From: Nocardia mexicana NBRC 108244 | GTDB taxonomy: Bacteria > Actinomycetota > Actinomycetes > Mycobacteriales > Mycobacteriaceae | DNA: 64,000 bases | Assembly (NCBI RefSeq): GCF_001613165.1 | Contig: NZ_BDBV01000038.1 | Location: forward strand, 1 to 64,000 | Direction of reading: 5' to 3' | Part shown: piece by piece, positions 17,565 to 25,745 of the stretch | How the letters are laid out: each line of letters begins with the position of its first letter | Position numbering within the stretch: the stretch's first letter is position 1 | Notes under the pieces: model-generated | What the model was told of the DNA's origin: nothing | The model's input: the letters and a program-made list of their open reading frames with translations, nothing else | The model's database searches: none | Program-made: the position numbers and the translations under genes

Positions 17565-18226
17565 GTGAGACATCGACGCTACGCGACGTCCGAGTGCTAC
17601 GGATCCTGCCCGCGGGGGACCGGGCGCTGCAGTTGGTCCCGGCCGATGCCGACACCCTGGCGGGGCTGGTGGACGAGCTGGCCCGCCGCCCGATCGAGGG
17701 AGTCCGCGACTTTCTGCCCGCGGCACAGACCGTGCTGGTCACGCTGGACCCGCGGGTGCGGGTGGACAAGGTGGAGGCCCGGCTGCGGGAGGTGGCCGAG
17801 GCCGCCGCGACGCATCGCCTCGAACCCGCCGGTGCGACCGAGGCGGTGCGGATTCCGGTCCGCTACGACGGTGCGGATCTCGCGGAAACCGCCGCACTGC
17901 TGAACATTTCGGTACCCGACCTGATCGAGCGGCATACCGGGGCCGAATGGCGGTGTACGTTCATCGGTTTCGCGCCGGGATTCGGATATCTCGAATCCCC
18001 CGAGGCGGGGCTGACGGTTCCCCGGCGTGCGCAGTCGCGCACGGTGGTGCCCGCCGGATCCGTCGCGCTGGCCGGTGGATACAGCGCCGTCTACCCGCGC
18101 AGCACGCCCGGTGGCTGGCGCATCATCGGCACCACGGAGCTGCGGATGTGGGACCTGGAACGCCCCGAGCCCGCGCTGCTGCGTCCCGGCGCCCGGGTCC
18201 GGTTCGTCAGGGCGGGGGAGGCATGA
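17561..18226 (+). CDS. pxpB: 5-oxoprolinase subunit B (KipI-like)
   Basis: 221 aa with the cyclophilin-like carboxyltransferase fold: the FIGFAPGFGYLE signature, VPRRAQSRTVVPAGSVALAG and YPRSTPGGWRIIG. ATG 17561 overlaps the pxpA stop. Its own stop overlaps an ATG that opens the 23-codon ORF bridging to pxpC. Confidence 0.93.
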   Translation: MSETSTLRDVRVLRILPAGDRALQLVPADADTLAGLVDELARRPIEGVRDFLPAAQTVLVTLDPRVRVDKVEARLREVAEAAATHRLEPAGATEAVRIPVRYDGADLAETAALLNISVPDLIERHTGAEWRCTFIGFAPGFGYLESPEAGLTVPRRAQSRTVVPAGSVALAGGYSAVYPRSTPGGWRIIGTTELRMWDLERPEPALLRPGARVRFVRAGEA

Positions 18227-18294
18227 AAACGATTGCACGCGTTGCGACCAGCGGCCGCGGGCAGGAACGGTCGCTGTGTGAGGAGGTCCGGTGA
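18223..18294 (+). CDS. Possible 23-aa coupling ORF between pxpB and pxpC
   Basis: ATG 18223 overlaps the pxpB stop (ATGA), and this frame ends with a TGA at 18292-18294 that overlaps the pxpC GTG start (GTGA). The peptide (MKTIARVATSGRGQERSL..., 23 aa, basic) fills the whole intergenic gap. Its end carries AGGAGG at 18281-18286, the pxpC ribosome-binding site. It may exist to keep ribosomes on the message between the two subunits; chance occurrence in GC-rich DNA is possible. Confidence 0.4.
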   Translation: MKTIARVATSGRGQERSLCEEVR

Positions 18295-19163
18295 ACGGCA
18301 TGGCGGTGCGCGTCGTCGCCCCCGGGTTGCTCAGCACGATCCAAGACCTGGGGCGGCACGGCTGGTTTCACGCCGGGGTCGGCGTATCCGGCGCCGCCGA
18401 CCGGCGCTCGTTCACGCTGGCCAATCGGCTGGTCGGCAATCCCGAATCGGCGGCCGCGATCGAATGCGTGCTGGGTGGGCTGCGCCTCGAATTCCCGGAA
18501 CCGGCGATGGTCGCGGTCACCGGCGCGCCCGCGCCGATGAGCGTCGACGGCCGCCCGGAGGCGACGGCGTCGGTGCTGTTCCTCGACGCGGGCCAGCGGC
18601 TGGAACTCGGCATCGCCGAGGCCGGGCTGCGCTGCTATGTGGCGATGCGGGGCGGCATCGATGTGACGCCGGTGCTCGGCTCCCGCAGCCGCGACACCCT
18701 CGCGGGGCTCGGGCCCGCACCGCTGCGGGCCGGAGACGAGCTGCCGCTCGGGCATCCGCCGCGGACATGGCCTTCGGTCGAGGTCGCGCCGGTGGCGGCG
18801 CTGACCACCGACACCGTGACGGTGCGCGCGCGGCTGGGCCCCCGGGACGACTGGTTCGGCAGTCCGGCGGATCTGTTCACCGGATACTGGCAGGTCTCCA
18901 CCGATACCGACCGCGTCGGCGTGCGCCTGGACCGGGCGGACGGCCCACCCTTGACGCATGCGGGCGATGCGGAACTGCCGACCGAGGGGATGCCGCTGGG
19001 CGCGATCCAGGTCCCGCCGTCGGGACAGCCGGTGGTGTTCCTCGCCGATCATCCGATCACCGGCGGCTACCCCGTGGTCGCGACGGTGATCGACCCGGAC
19101 GTGGACGTGCTGGCCCAGGTCCGGCCCGGGCAGCGGGTGCGGTTCCGGGAATGGCTGCCATGA
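18291..19163 (+). CDS. pxpC: 5-oxoprolinase subunit C (KipA-like)
   Basis: 290 aa, the biotin-dependent-carboxylase-like partner of PxpB. The family start VVAPGLLSTIQDLGR, the GVSGAADRRSFTLANRLVGN segment, the YVAMRGGIDV region and ADHPITGGYPVVA are all present. GTG 18291 has AGGAGG 4 nt upstream. A separate small Ddn-like gene follows after about 120 bp. Confidence 0.93.
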   Translation: MNGMAVRVVAPGLLSTIQDLGRHGWFHAGVGVSGAADRRSFTLANRLVGNPESAAAIECVLGGLRLEFPEPAMVAVTGAPAPMSVDGRPEATASVLFLDAGQRLELGIAEAGLRCYVAMRGGIDVTPVLGSRSRDTLAGLGPAPLRAGDELPLGHPPRTWPSVEVAPVAALTTDTVTVRARLGPRDDWFGSPADLFTGYWQVSTDTDRVGVRLDRADGPPLTHAGDAELPTEGMPLGAIQVPPSGQPVVFLADHPITGGYPVVATVIDPDVDVLAQVRPGQRVRFREWLP

Positions 19164-19281
19164 CGCGCTGCCGAATGGGGTTGCGTGCCAATGGCATAGG
19201 CGGTTGCCGGGCCGAACGCGACGCGGATCCGAGGGTGTGGGCGTAGCCTGTGCAACGCAGGACATCCGAGAGGGGAAGCTC

Positions 19282-19659
19282 ATGCCGTTGCCGCAGGCGC
19301 TGGCGAAGTTCAACCGACGGGTCACCAACCGGGTCGCGGGGCTGGTCGCCGGGCGCGCGCCCGGACTGGCAATCATCGTGCACAAGGGCCGGAACTCGGG
19401 CCGGGTCTACCGGACGCCGGTCACGCTGTTCTCGCAGGATGGCGTCTACCGGGTCGCGCTCACCTACGGCCGCGATGTCGACTGGCTGAAGAACATCCTC
19501 GCCGCGGGGGAATTCGAACTGGAAACCAGCGGGCACACGGTCACCGGCCGCGACCCGATCGTGCGCCACGACCCGAAGGTCAGCTGGGCGCCCCAAGGCG
19601 TCCGCCAGGCCCTGAGCGCCATCGGCGCGGAGTTCTACGTCGAATGGCACCCCGCCTGA
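19282..19659 (+). CDS. Nitroreductase/deazaflavin(F420)-dependent oxidoreductase, Ddn-like
   Basis: A 125-aa split-barrel protein of the Ddn/FDOR family: the KGRNSGRVYRTPV strand, VYRVALTYGRDVDWLKNI and a C-terminal APQGVRQALSAIGAEF segment. These proteins bind F420H2 and reduce quinones or nitroaromatics, often at the membrane. ATG 19282 follows GAGAGGGGAA. A second family member lies at 45238-45648. Confidence 0.88.
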   Translation: MPLPQALAKFNRRVTNRVAGLVAGRAPGLAIIVHKGRNSGRVYRTPVTLFSQDGVYRVALTYGRDVDWLKNILAAGEFELETSGHTVTGRDPIVRHDPKVSWAPQGVRQALSAIGAEFYVEWHPA

Positions 19660-19674
19660 CCCTCGCGCGGGAAG

Positions 19675-21201
19675 CTATCGGGGTGGTTGGTCGGGGTGGC
19701 AGGTGATGTCGGTGGCGGGGAGGGTTCCCGTGGCGAGGTAGCCGTTGATGGTGTCGTTGATGCAGGTGCTGAGGTCGGGGCGGAAGGTCATGTGGATGCG
19801 GACGTCCTGCAGGGTGGCCAGGCGGGAGGCGGTCAGGTGCTCGTGCAGCCGGACGCCGTGCGGGTAGGGGGTGCGGGGATCGCCGGTCGCAGCGAGGATC
19901 AGCGCGGGTACCGGGTTGCGGACCACGGTCGCGGGCTCGGCCGGGCGCGGCCAGAAGGCGCACGGCTGAATGTTGCCGGCCATCGCCCCGAACACCGGCT
20001 GTGACTCGCGGGTCGCCTCGATAGTGTTCCAGTACCACGCCGGATCCTCCGGAGCGGCGGCGTCACCGCAGGCGATGTAGGCCAGTTCCGAATTCTCCTC
20101 GTCGCGCAGCGCCTCGAGGAAGGCTTGCAGGCGTGGCGTCTGCGCCGTTCCCGGCGGACGGCCCGCCGCATCGGCGAGCTCCCGAATGCTGTCGGCCAGA
20201 GCCTGATTCGAGCGGAAGCTGTTGAGGAAGTTGTGCAGCAGGAACGGGAGCCAGTGGTCGTCGACGCGGAAGCCGTCGAGGACGATGGGTTCCCCCGCCG
20301 CCGAACGGATCAGGTCCTCGATCGTCGTCCGCACCTGCTCCGCCGTGCTGCCGAAGTGGTAGGTGTCGTCGCGGGTCGCGGCCCAGGATGCCCAATCGTC
20401 CAGGGCCGCTTCGTCGGACGGGCCCCAATCCTGCACCAGGCCTTCCCAATACCGGTCCGGATCGATCGCGCTGTCGAACACCATGCGGTCGCTGTGCTGC
20501 GGGAACAACTGGGTGTACACCGCGCCGAGGTAGGTGCCGTACGAGACGCCGAAGTAGCTGATGCGCGGCTCGCCCAGGGCCGTCCGCACCACGTCCATGT
20601 CCCGGGCCGTATTGCGGGTGGTGAGTTGCCGGGCGGTTTCCGGGTCGGGGGTCACGCAGTCCCTCGCCATGGTGGCGGCGCGGCCGGTGTCGTGCAGGAA
20701 GCCGTCGAGGTCGAGGCCCGCGGAGTGCACCATCTCGCCCGCCGCCCAGCCGCATTCCCGCCCGCCGTCGGACTTCCCGACTCCGCGCGGATCCATGCCG
20801 ATGAGATCGTATTGCGCCCGTACCTGCGGGCTGAGCACATCGCCGAGCAGCTCGATGCTGTCGCGACCCGCCGCGCCGGGGCCACCCGGATTGGAGAAGA
20901 GCACGCCGCGCCGCTGTTGCGGATCCGCCGCCCGCACCCGTGAGATCGCGACAGTGATGGTGCGCCCCAACGGATTCGCGTAGTCCAGCGGAACCGGCAC
21001 GGCCGCGCACTCGGCACCGGCGGCGTCCAGGCTCTCGCTGTGGCAGGCCTGCCAGTCGATCTGCTGATGTGCGAACCAGTCCGCCTCGTCCCAGTCCGAT
21101 CCGAACCGCGCCCCCGGAGCCGCCAGCACCACCGCCAGCACCGCCACACCAACCGCACACCGAACTAGGTTCGCCAACAACCGTCTTAGCCTCTCCACCA
21201 T
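19675..21201 (-). CDS. Secreted alpha/beta hydrolase with TAP-like C-terminal domain
   Basis: About 508 aa. After an N-terminal hydrophobic signal/anchor (about residues 10-28) it shows the SlpD/tripeptidyl-aminopeptidase layout: SNPGGPGAAGRDS oxyanion loop, IGMDPRGVGKS, nucleophile elbow GVSYGTYLG and a C-terminal TAP-like part with the Asp in AATGDPRTPYPHG and a late His (RIHMTF). Relatives are exported proteases or esterases. ATG 21201 is followed by a basic stretch; longer starts upstream are possible. It is divergent from the second GT39 gene. Confidence 0.9.
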   Translation of the reverse strand: MVERLRRLLANLVRCAVGVAVLAVVLAAPGARFGSDWDEADWFAHQQIDWQACHSESLDAAGAECAAVPVPLDYANPLGRTITVAISRVRAADPQQRRGVLFSNPGGPGAAGRDSIELLGDVLSPQVRAQYDLIGMDPRGVGKSDGGRECGWAAGEMVHSAGLDLDGFLHDTGRAATMARDCVTPDPETARQLTTRNTARDMDVVRTALGEPRISYFGVSYGTYLGAVYTQLFPQHSDRMVFDSAIDPDRYWEGLVQDWGPSDEAALDDWASWAATRDDTYHFGSTAEQVRTTIEDLIRSAAGEPIVLDGFRVDDHWLPFLLHNFLNSFRSNQALADSIRELADAAGRPPGTAQTPRLQAFLEALRDEENSELAYIACGDAAAPEDPAWYWNTIEATRESQPVFGAMAGNIQPCAFWPRPAEPATVVRNPVPALILAATGDPRTPYPHGVRLHEHLTASRLATLQDVRIHMTFRPDLSTCINDTINGYLATGTLPATDITCHPDQPPR

Positions 21202-21538
21202 CGAACTCGCAGCCACCGTAACCGCTCCACCCCGCTGCCGCCGAGTACGGGAAGCCGCACAGCGCCGGATGAAGCCCGCGCCCCACCGCACCGCAATCCC
21301 CGCCCGCGCAAGTCCCGCTTCACCCGCTGCCCGTCCAGATCGTCTCGTTGCACGCGTGACCCGTGCAGGTCTCCCTATTACCCGCTGTCCGGGCGCCCTG
21401 GCGCCCGGACAGCGGGTTACCGCAGGACCGATACCAGGTCCGGCCATAGTGGCGGCGACTCGCCTGGCGGGTGGACGTCAGGGGGCCGGGGGACCGATAG
21501 ATTCGGCGGGTCCGTTGATCCGACTCGTGGAGGCGCCG
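21202..21538. other. 337-bp divergent intergenic region
   Basis: The space between the secreted hydrolase (minus) and the second GT39 gene (plus). Apart from the perfect inverted repeat at 21380-21417, no gene, RNA or clear promoter consensus was recognised. Confidence 0.6.
21380..21417. repeat. Perfect 18-bp inverted repeat
   Basis: Arms 21380-21397 and 21400-21417 (ACCCGCTGTCCGGGCGCC and its complement) are separated by 2 nt. It lies between divergent genes, so it is not a normal terminator; a dispersed palindromic element or a regulatory cruciform is possible. Confidence 0.85.
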
Positions 21539-23068
21539 GTGACCGACCTGGTGGATCGTCCGCTCGACGCAGCGCGCGCTGAGCGGCCGCCCCTGGCCGT
21601 TCCCGCGGTGGCGGTGATTGCGGTGGTATCGGCGGCGGTGCTGGTGTTCTCGGCGTCGCGGTACGGGTACTTCGGGGACGAGCTGTATTTTCTGGCGGCA
21701 GGGCGGCGCCCGGCGTGGGGGTACGCGGATCAGGGTCCGGTGCTGCCATTGGTGGCCCGGCTGATGGACGTCCTGGCGCCGGGGTCCTATCTGGTGCTGC
21801 GGCTGCCCGCGGTGACGCTGACGGTGGCGGCAATCGTGTTGTGCGCCATGCTCGCTCGGGAGTTCGGCGGCGGGCGGGCGGCGCAGGTGCTGGCGGCCGT
21901 GGGGTACGCGTCGTCGCCGTTCCTGCTGTTGCAGGGGGCGATGCTGACCACGAACGCGGTGGACACCGCGCTGTGGGTGATCATCACGTGGCTGCTGGTG
22001 CGCTGGGTGCGGACCCGCCGCGACGTGCTGCTGCTGGCGGCGGCGCTGGTGACCGTCGTCGACTTCCAGGTGAAGTGGCTGATTCCGTTCCTCTGGGTCG
22101 CGCTGGCCGCGACCAGCCTGGTATTCGGTCCCAGGGATCTGGTGCGGCGGCCGCTGCTGTGGCTGGGCGGGGCCGTCGTGGTGGTGTCGGCGATCCCGGA
22201 GCTGCTCTGGCAGGCACGACACGACTGGCCGCAGCTGTCGATGGGCACCGAGATCGCTGGCGAACAGGACGTGCTGGGCGGGAAACTGATGTTCGTGCCG
22301 ATGTCGGTCATGGTGGCCGGACTGCTCGGCGCACCGCTGCTGCTGTTCGGCCTCTGGGTGTTGCTACGCTGGAAATCGCTGCGGGACTTCCGTTTTCTCG
22401 GTGCGACGCTGCTGGTGCTGTTCCTCGTGTTCATGGTTACCGGGGGCCGGATCTACTATTCGGCGGGCATGTACGGCGTGGTGATCGCGGCCGGGGCGGT
22501 GGGTGTCGTCACGGTGCTCCGGCAGTGGCGGCCGCGCTGGCGATACGGGGCGAGCGCCGTGGTGATCGCGCTCGCGGCCTGGGCGCTGGCGGTGACCCTG
22601 AACTCCACGTCCTGGCGCCCGGCGGACGAGGTCGCGCCGCCGCGCGACGATGCCGAGGCGGCACTGGCGATCGGCGTCTACGGCCGCTTCGGCTCGCCCG
22701 AACTGGACGACGCGGTGACGGCGGCGTACGACGCGCTCCCGCCCGACCGGCGGGAGCACACCGTCATCATCACCGACACCTATTGGCAGGCAAGCGCTCT
22801 GGACCAGCTCGGCCGCGACGACCTACCGCCGATCTACAGCCCCAGCCGCGGCTTCGGCTATTTCGGCACGCCACCAGACGACGCCGACGTGCTCGCCGTC
22901 GGAGGCTACGAGGCGGTGCTGCGCACCCAGTTCGAGCACGTCGAACCCGTGGGAAAGCTCGACACCCGCCTCGGCTTCCCCGGCAACACCCAGAACGTGA
23001 CGATCTGGAAATGCACGGATCAGCGCAAGCCATGGTCACAGGTATGGCCGACCTGGCTCCACCTGTAG
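21539..23068 (+). CDS. GT39/ArnT-PMT-like integral membrane glycosyltransferase, second copy
   Basis: 509 aa from GTG 21539 with GGAGG at 21529-21533; GTG 21527 is an alternative. It is a close paralogue of the protein at 6165-7694, with the same length, the same acidic loop (YGYFGDELYF), ADQGPVLPLVARLMD, FGGGRAAQVL, VKWLIPF and the C-terminal IYSPSRGFGYFGTPP. It probably transfers a sugar from a lipid-phosphate donor outside the membrane. Unlike the first copy it has no TetR partner; it is preceded by the inverted repeat at 21380-21417. Confidence 0.88.
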   Translation: MTDLVDRPLDAARAERPPLAVPAVAVIAVVSAAVLVFSASRYGYFGDELYFLAAGRRPAWGYADQGPVLPLVARLMDVLAPGSYLVLRLPAVTLTVAAIVLCAMLAREFGGGRAAQVLAAVGYASSPFLLLQGAMLTTNAVDTALWVIITWLLVRWVRTRRDVLLLAAALVTVVDFQVKWLIPFLWVALAATSLVFGPRDLVRRPLLWLGGAVVVVSAIPELLWQARHDWPQLSMGTEIAGEQDVLGGKLMFVPMSVMVAGLLGAPLLLFGLWVLLRWKSLRDFRFLGATLLVLFLVFMVTGGRIYYSAGMYGVVIAAGAVGVVTVLRQWRPRWRYGASAVVIALAAWALAVTLNSTSWRPADEVAPPRDDAEAALAIGVYGRFGSPELDDAVTAAYDALPPDRREHTVIITDTYWQASALDQLGRDDLPPIYSPSRGFGYFGTPPDDADVLAVGGYEAVLRTQFEHVEPVGKLDTRLGFPGNTQNVTIWKCTDQRKPWSQVWPTWLHL

Positions 23069-23104
23069 CCCCACCACGCCACCCGCCATTCCGACATACT
23101 GTCG

Positions 23105-23158
23105 CCGGGATCCACCCGGTGGCGGTGCGCTGGATCCCGGCCAAAACACGCCGGGACG
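23105..23158. repeat. REP-like palindromic element
   Basis: GCCGGGATCCA near 23106 and TGGATCCCGGC near 23133 form an inverted pair, followed by CGCCGGGACGACGAATGCC. The same words occur at 57.96-58.03 kb, which marks a dispersed family. Confidence 0.65.
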
Positions 23159-23170
23159 ACGAATGCCGTC

Positions 23171-23268
23171 GCGGCCCTGCGGCCGCCCAGTATCCCGCGC
23201 CTCGCGGCCCCGGGGCGCCTAGTATTCGCCGCTTCACAGCCCTGCGGCTGCCTTGTATTCCCCGCCTC
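23171..23268. repeat. Three tandem 32-33-bp repeats
   Basis: Units 23171-23203, 23204-23235 and 23236-23268 each carry a GGCCCTGCGGC-like palindrome, then AGTATTC-like and GCCTC-like words. A fourth partial unit merges with the hairpin that follows. Confidence 0.75.
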
Positions 23269-23296
23269 ACGGCCCCCTGGGGCCGTGAGGCGGGGA
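23259..23296. terminator. Bidirectional hairpin between convergent GT39 and monooxygenase genes
   Basis: A perfect 18-bp stem (23259-23276 with 23279-23296, 2-nt loop). It lies between genes that end at 23068 (plus) and 23344 (minus), which suits a shared terminator. No T tract is present. Confidence 0.65.
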
Positions 23297-23343
23297 TCGG
23301 GTGGATGCCGGGACGAAGTAGCGAATATCGCGGCGGTATCGGA

Positions 23344-24909
23344 TCAGTCGGCGGGGGCGTAGGCCCGCGCTGGGCCGAACCAGCGGGTGAGTGCCGCGTG
23401 GAGGCCATCGCAGCTGGAATCCGTTGCGGCCCACGCTACATAACCATCAGGACGGATGAGGAGGGCGGTTGCCGAGGCCTCCGCATCGGTGGCGGTGATG
23501 GTGACCACATCGACACGATCGTCCCACCCCTGCGCGGCCTCGCCGAATGTTCCGGTGAGGTCCAGCAGCACCGGCCGCGCCGTCCGCAGCAGTTCGGCGA
23601 CTGGCATCCGCCGCTCATCGACGGTGACGGTGAAGTCCGGAACGAGGCGCCCCGCCAGCGGATGGTCGTCGCCGATGTCGTAGCGGACATCCGATCCCGC
23701 AAGGAGATTCGCGATGTGCGCGGTGACCTCCGGGATGTGCAGCAGCTCGCCGAACAGCTGCCGCAGCGCGGTGACCTCGGGCCCGGGGGCCATCAGGGCG
23801 GTCTGCGAGAGGCTGTGCATCATGACGCGCTCGGCCACCGGATAGCGTTCGGACTGATAGGTGTCGAGCAGTCCCGCCGGCGCCCGGCCCTGCACCTCGG
23901 CCGCCAGTTTCCAGCCGAGGTTGATCGCATCCTGCAGGCCGAGATTCAGCCCGGGACCGCCCATCGCGGAGTGCACGTGGGCCGCGTCGCCGAGCAGAAA
24001 CACAGCACCCTCGCGGTAGCGTTCGGCAAGCCGGGTGTTCTGATCGGCCATGCGGCGCAGCGCATGTGGCCCCGGGCCCTGCGGTGGAGTCATGGGGACC
24101 GGAACACCGAGCACGCGCTCGACGCTGTCGTGCAGTTCCTGGAAGGTGATCGGCATGTCGTCGGGAGGCGCCTCGCCGCCGTACTCGGTCACACCGATCA
24201 TCGGGCGCCCGGGTACCAGTTCCGCGAACACGAACATCCCGCGCTCGACCCTGTTGTGCCCGAACGAGAATCGACCGGCACCGGGGATCTCGATCCCGCC
24301 GTCGGCGGTCCGGAGTTCGGACGGCACGGTGGCGTGGCCGAATCGTGTGATGTGGTCGTCGGCGGTGATACCGGGGAAGCCGATGCCGCTTCGCTTGCGG
24401 ACCTGGCTGGTGCCGCCGTCCGCACCGACGAGAAACCGCGAGGTCAGCTCGTAGGGCCCGTCCGGGCCGGAAACGGTGATGCGCACCGTGTCGCCTCGGG
24501 TGTGGAAGTCGGCCAGGGCGTGGCCCCAGCGGACATCCACCGCCAGCTCGGCCGCCCGCCCGGCGAGCAGCCGGGTGAGGCGCGGTTGGGGAATCCCGGT
24601 CGCATACAGCGGATTGTGCTGTAGCCCACCGAGTTCCAGCGACAAGCCGCTGAAGATATAGCGGGGGATCGGTTGTGGCCGTGCGGGAACACCGGCGAGG
24701 TCGGTGAATTGATCGGCATCGGACAGCCCCCGCATATCCAGCAGCCGGACGGCCTGTCCGACAATGCCGTTGGCCTTCGGTTCGCTACTCGGCTCCGGTA
24801 GTTGCTCGAGGACGACGGGTCGCACCCCGGCGAGTGCGAGTTCACAGGCGAGCATGAGCCCGTTCGGGCCCGCGCCGGAAATGACGACGTCGATGTGTGT
24901 TTCGGGCAT
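23344..24909 (-). CDS. FAD-dependent class A monooxygenase (PHBH / rifampicin-monooxygenase-like)
   Basis: 521 aa. An N-terminal Rossmann FAD site (VVISGAGPNGLMLA), the DG-type motif FLVGADGGTSQVRKRSGI and the GD motif LLGDAAHVHSAMGGPGLNLG define the single-component aromatic hydroxylase group; a C-terminal thioredoxin-like domain follows. Members hydroxylate aromatic polyketides, phenols or drugs such as rifampicin. It follows the TetR gene by 47 bases on the same strand, so that regulator probably controls it. Confidence 0.92.
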   Translation of the reverse strand: MPETHIDVVISGAGPNGLMLACELALAGVRPVVLEQLPEPSSEPKANGIVGQAVRLLDMRGLSDADQFTDLAGVPARPQPIPRYIFSGLSLELGGLQHNPLYATGIPQPRLTRLLAGRAAELAVDVRWGHALADFHTRGDTVRITVSGPDGPYELTSRFLVGADGGTSQVRKRSGIGFPGITADDHITRFGHATVPSELRTADGGIEIPGAGRFSFGHNRVERGMFVFAELVPGRPMIGVTEYGGEAPPDDMPITFQELHDSVERVLGVPVPMTPPQGPGPHALRRMADQNTRLAERYREGAVFLLGDAAHVHSAMGGPGLNLGLQDAINLGWKLAAEVQGRAPAGLLDTYQSERYPVAERVMMHSLSQTALMAPGPEVTALRQLFGELLHIPEVTAHIANLLAGSDVRYDIGDDHPLAGRLVPDFTVTVDERRMPVAELLRTARPVLLDLTGTFGEAAQGWDDRVDVVTITATDAEASATALLIRPDGYVAWAATDSSCDGLHAALTRWFGPARAYAPAD

Positions 24910-24956
24910 GGCGAATTACGCCCCCATTCGTGTCGGTTATTCGTTTGTCGGTTGTG

Positions 24957-25571
24957 TCAGTGGGCCGGTTCCGGGATCCCGTCCGCCATCGCCGAAAGGG
25001 CTTGGCGCAGCACGGTTGTGATGACCACCGGGGGGTCGGAGTGGACGTAGATCTCGGATGCGGCCTGATAGGCCGCGGCGACCGCTCCGGCCATCAATCG
25101 GGGGTAGAGGTCCCGGTTTGGATCGGTGCCGCTCCGCTCGGCGATGACCGCGGCCATGTCGTGAAAGGTGGTCCCCGCCAGCACGCTTCGGATCTCGGGA
25201 GATTCGACGATCTTGCGAACCTCGGCCAGTTGCGCCCGCGTGGGCCGCGCATCGGGCACCTCGTCGGCATGGAACGGTTCCAGTACCGCCGCCGTGATCG
25301 CCGCCCACATCGGTTCCTCGGCGGGCCGGGTGCGCAGCAGTTCGATGCTGCGCCGAATCCGCTCGATCTGCCGGTAGCCCAGCGCCTCGTGTTTGTTGGC
25401 GAAGTAGTTGCTGAAGGTCCGCACCGAAACCCCGGCCCGTGCCGCAATATCCTCGCGCACAACGTTTTCCAGGCCGCGTTCGAAGGTGAGCTCCAGCGCG
25501 GCATCGCTCAGCGCCCGGCGGGTGTCGAGCTTCTTCCGATCGCGGAGCCCGAGGGTACGTTCGTCGGCCAT
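24957..25571 (-). CDS. TetR-family transcriptional regulator
   Basis: 204 aa. Helix-turn-helix at about residues 15-60 with DIAARAGVSVRTFSNYFANK, a variant that has NYF instead of YYHF and is common in the mycobacterial TetR group. ATG is preferred over an upstream TTG. It lies directly upstream of, and probably regulates, the FAD monooxygenase. Confidence 0.9.
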   Translation of the reverse strand: MADERTLGLRDRKKLDTRRALSDAALELTFERGLENVVREDIAARAGVSVRTFSNYFANKHEALGYRQIERIRRSIELLRTRPAEEPMWAAITAAVLEPFHADEVPDARPTRAQLAEVRKIVESPEIRSVLAGTTFHDMAAVIAERSGTDPNRDLYPRLMAGAVAAAYQAASEIYVHSDPPVVITTVLRQALSAMADGIPEPAH

Positions 25572-25666
25572 GCACCCAGTATCACCCAAAAATGCCCACT
25601 AGGCAATATTGCCCACAAGGCACGTTTATGTCAGCCGTGGCCCCGGCTCCCCGCACTCCCTGCGCG

Positions 25667-25705
25667 TTCCCGCACTCCCTGCAGCACGTGTAGGGAGTGC
25701 GGGAA
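25667..25705 (-). terminator. Hairpin downstream of the condensation-protein operon
   Basis: 14-bp perfect arms (25667-25680 and 25692-25705) around an 11-nt loop. It lies 41 bases past the stop of the last condensation gene and upstream of the TetR gene. A partial extra copy of the CCGCACTCCCTGC arm sits at 25650-25663. Confidence 0.65.
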
Positions 25706-25745
25706 GAGGCGAGGGTGCGGGAAGTATGGCCCGTGTGAGGGCCTG

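Noticed and set aside
21380..21417. Transposon end or attachment site
   Set aside because: No transposase or integrase nearby and no target-site duplication seen; kept only as an inverted repeat.
21715..24624. Open frame of about 970 codons on the plus strand
   Set aside because: It is out of frame with GT39 and antisense to the FAD monooxygenase; composition is Arg/Gly-rich shadow sequence with no recognisable domain.
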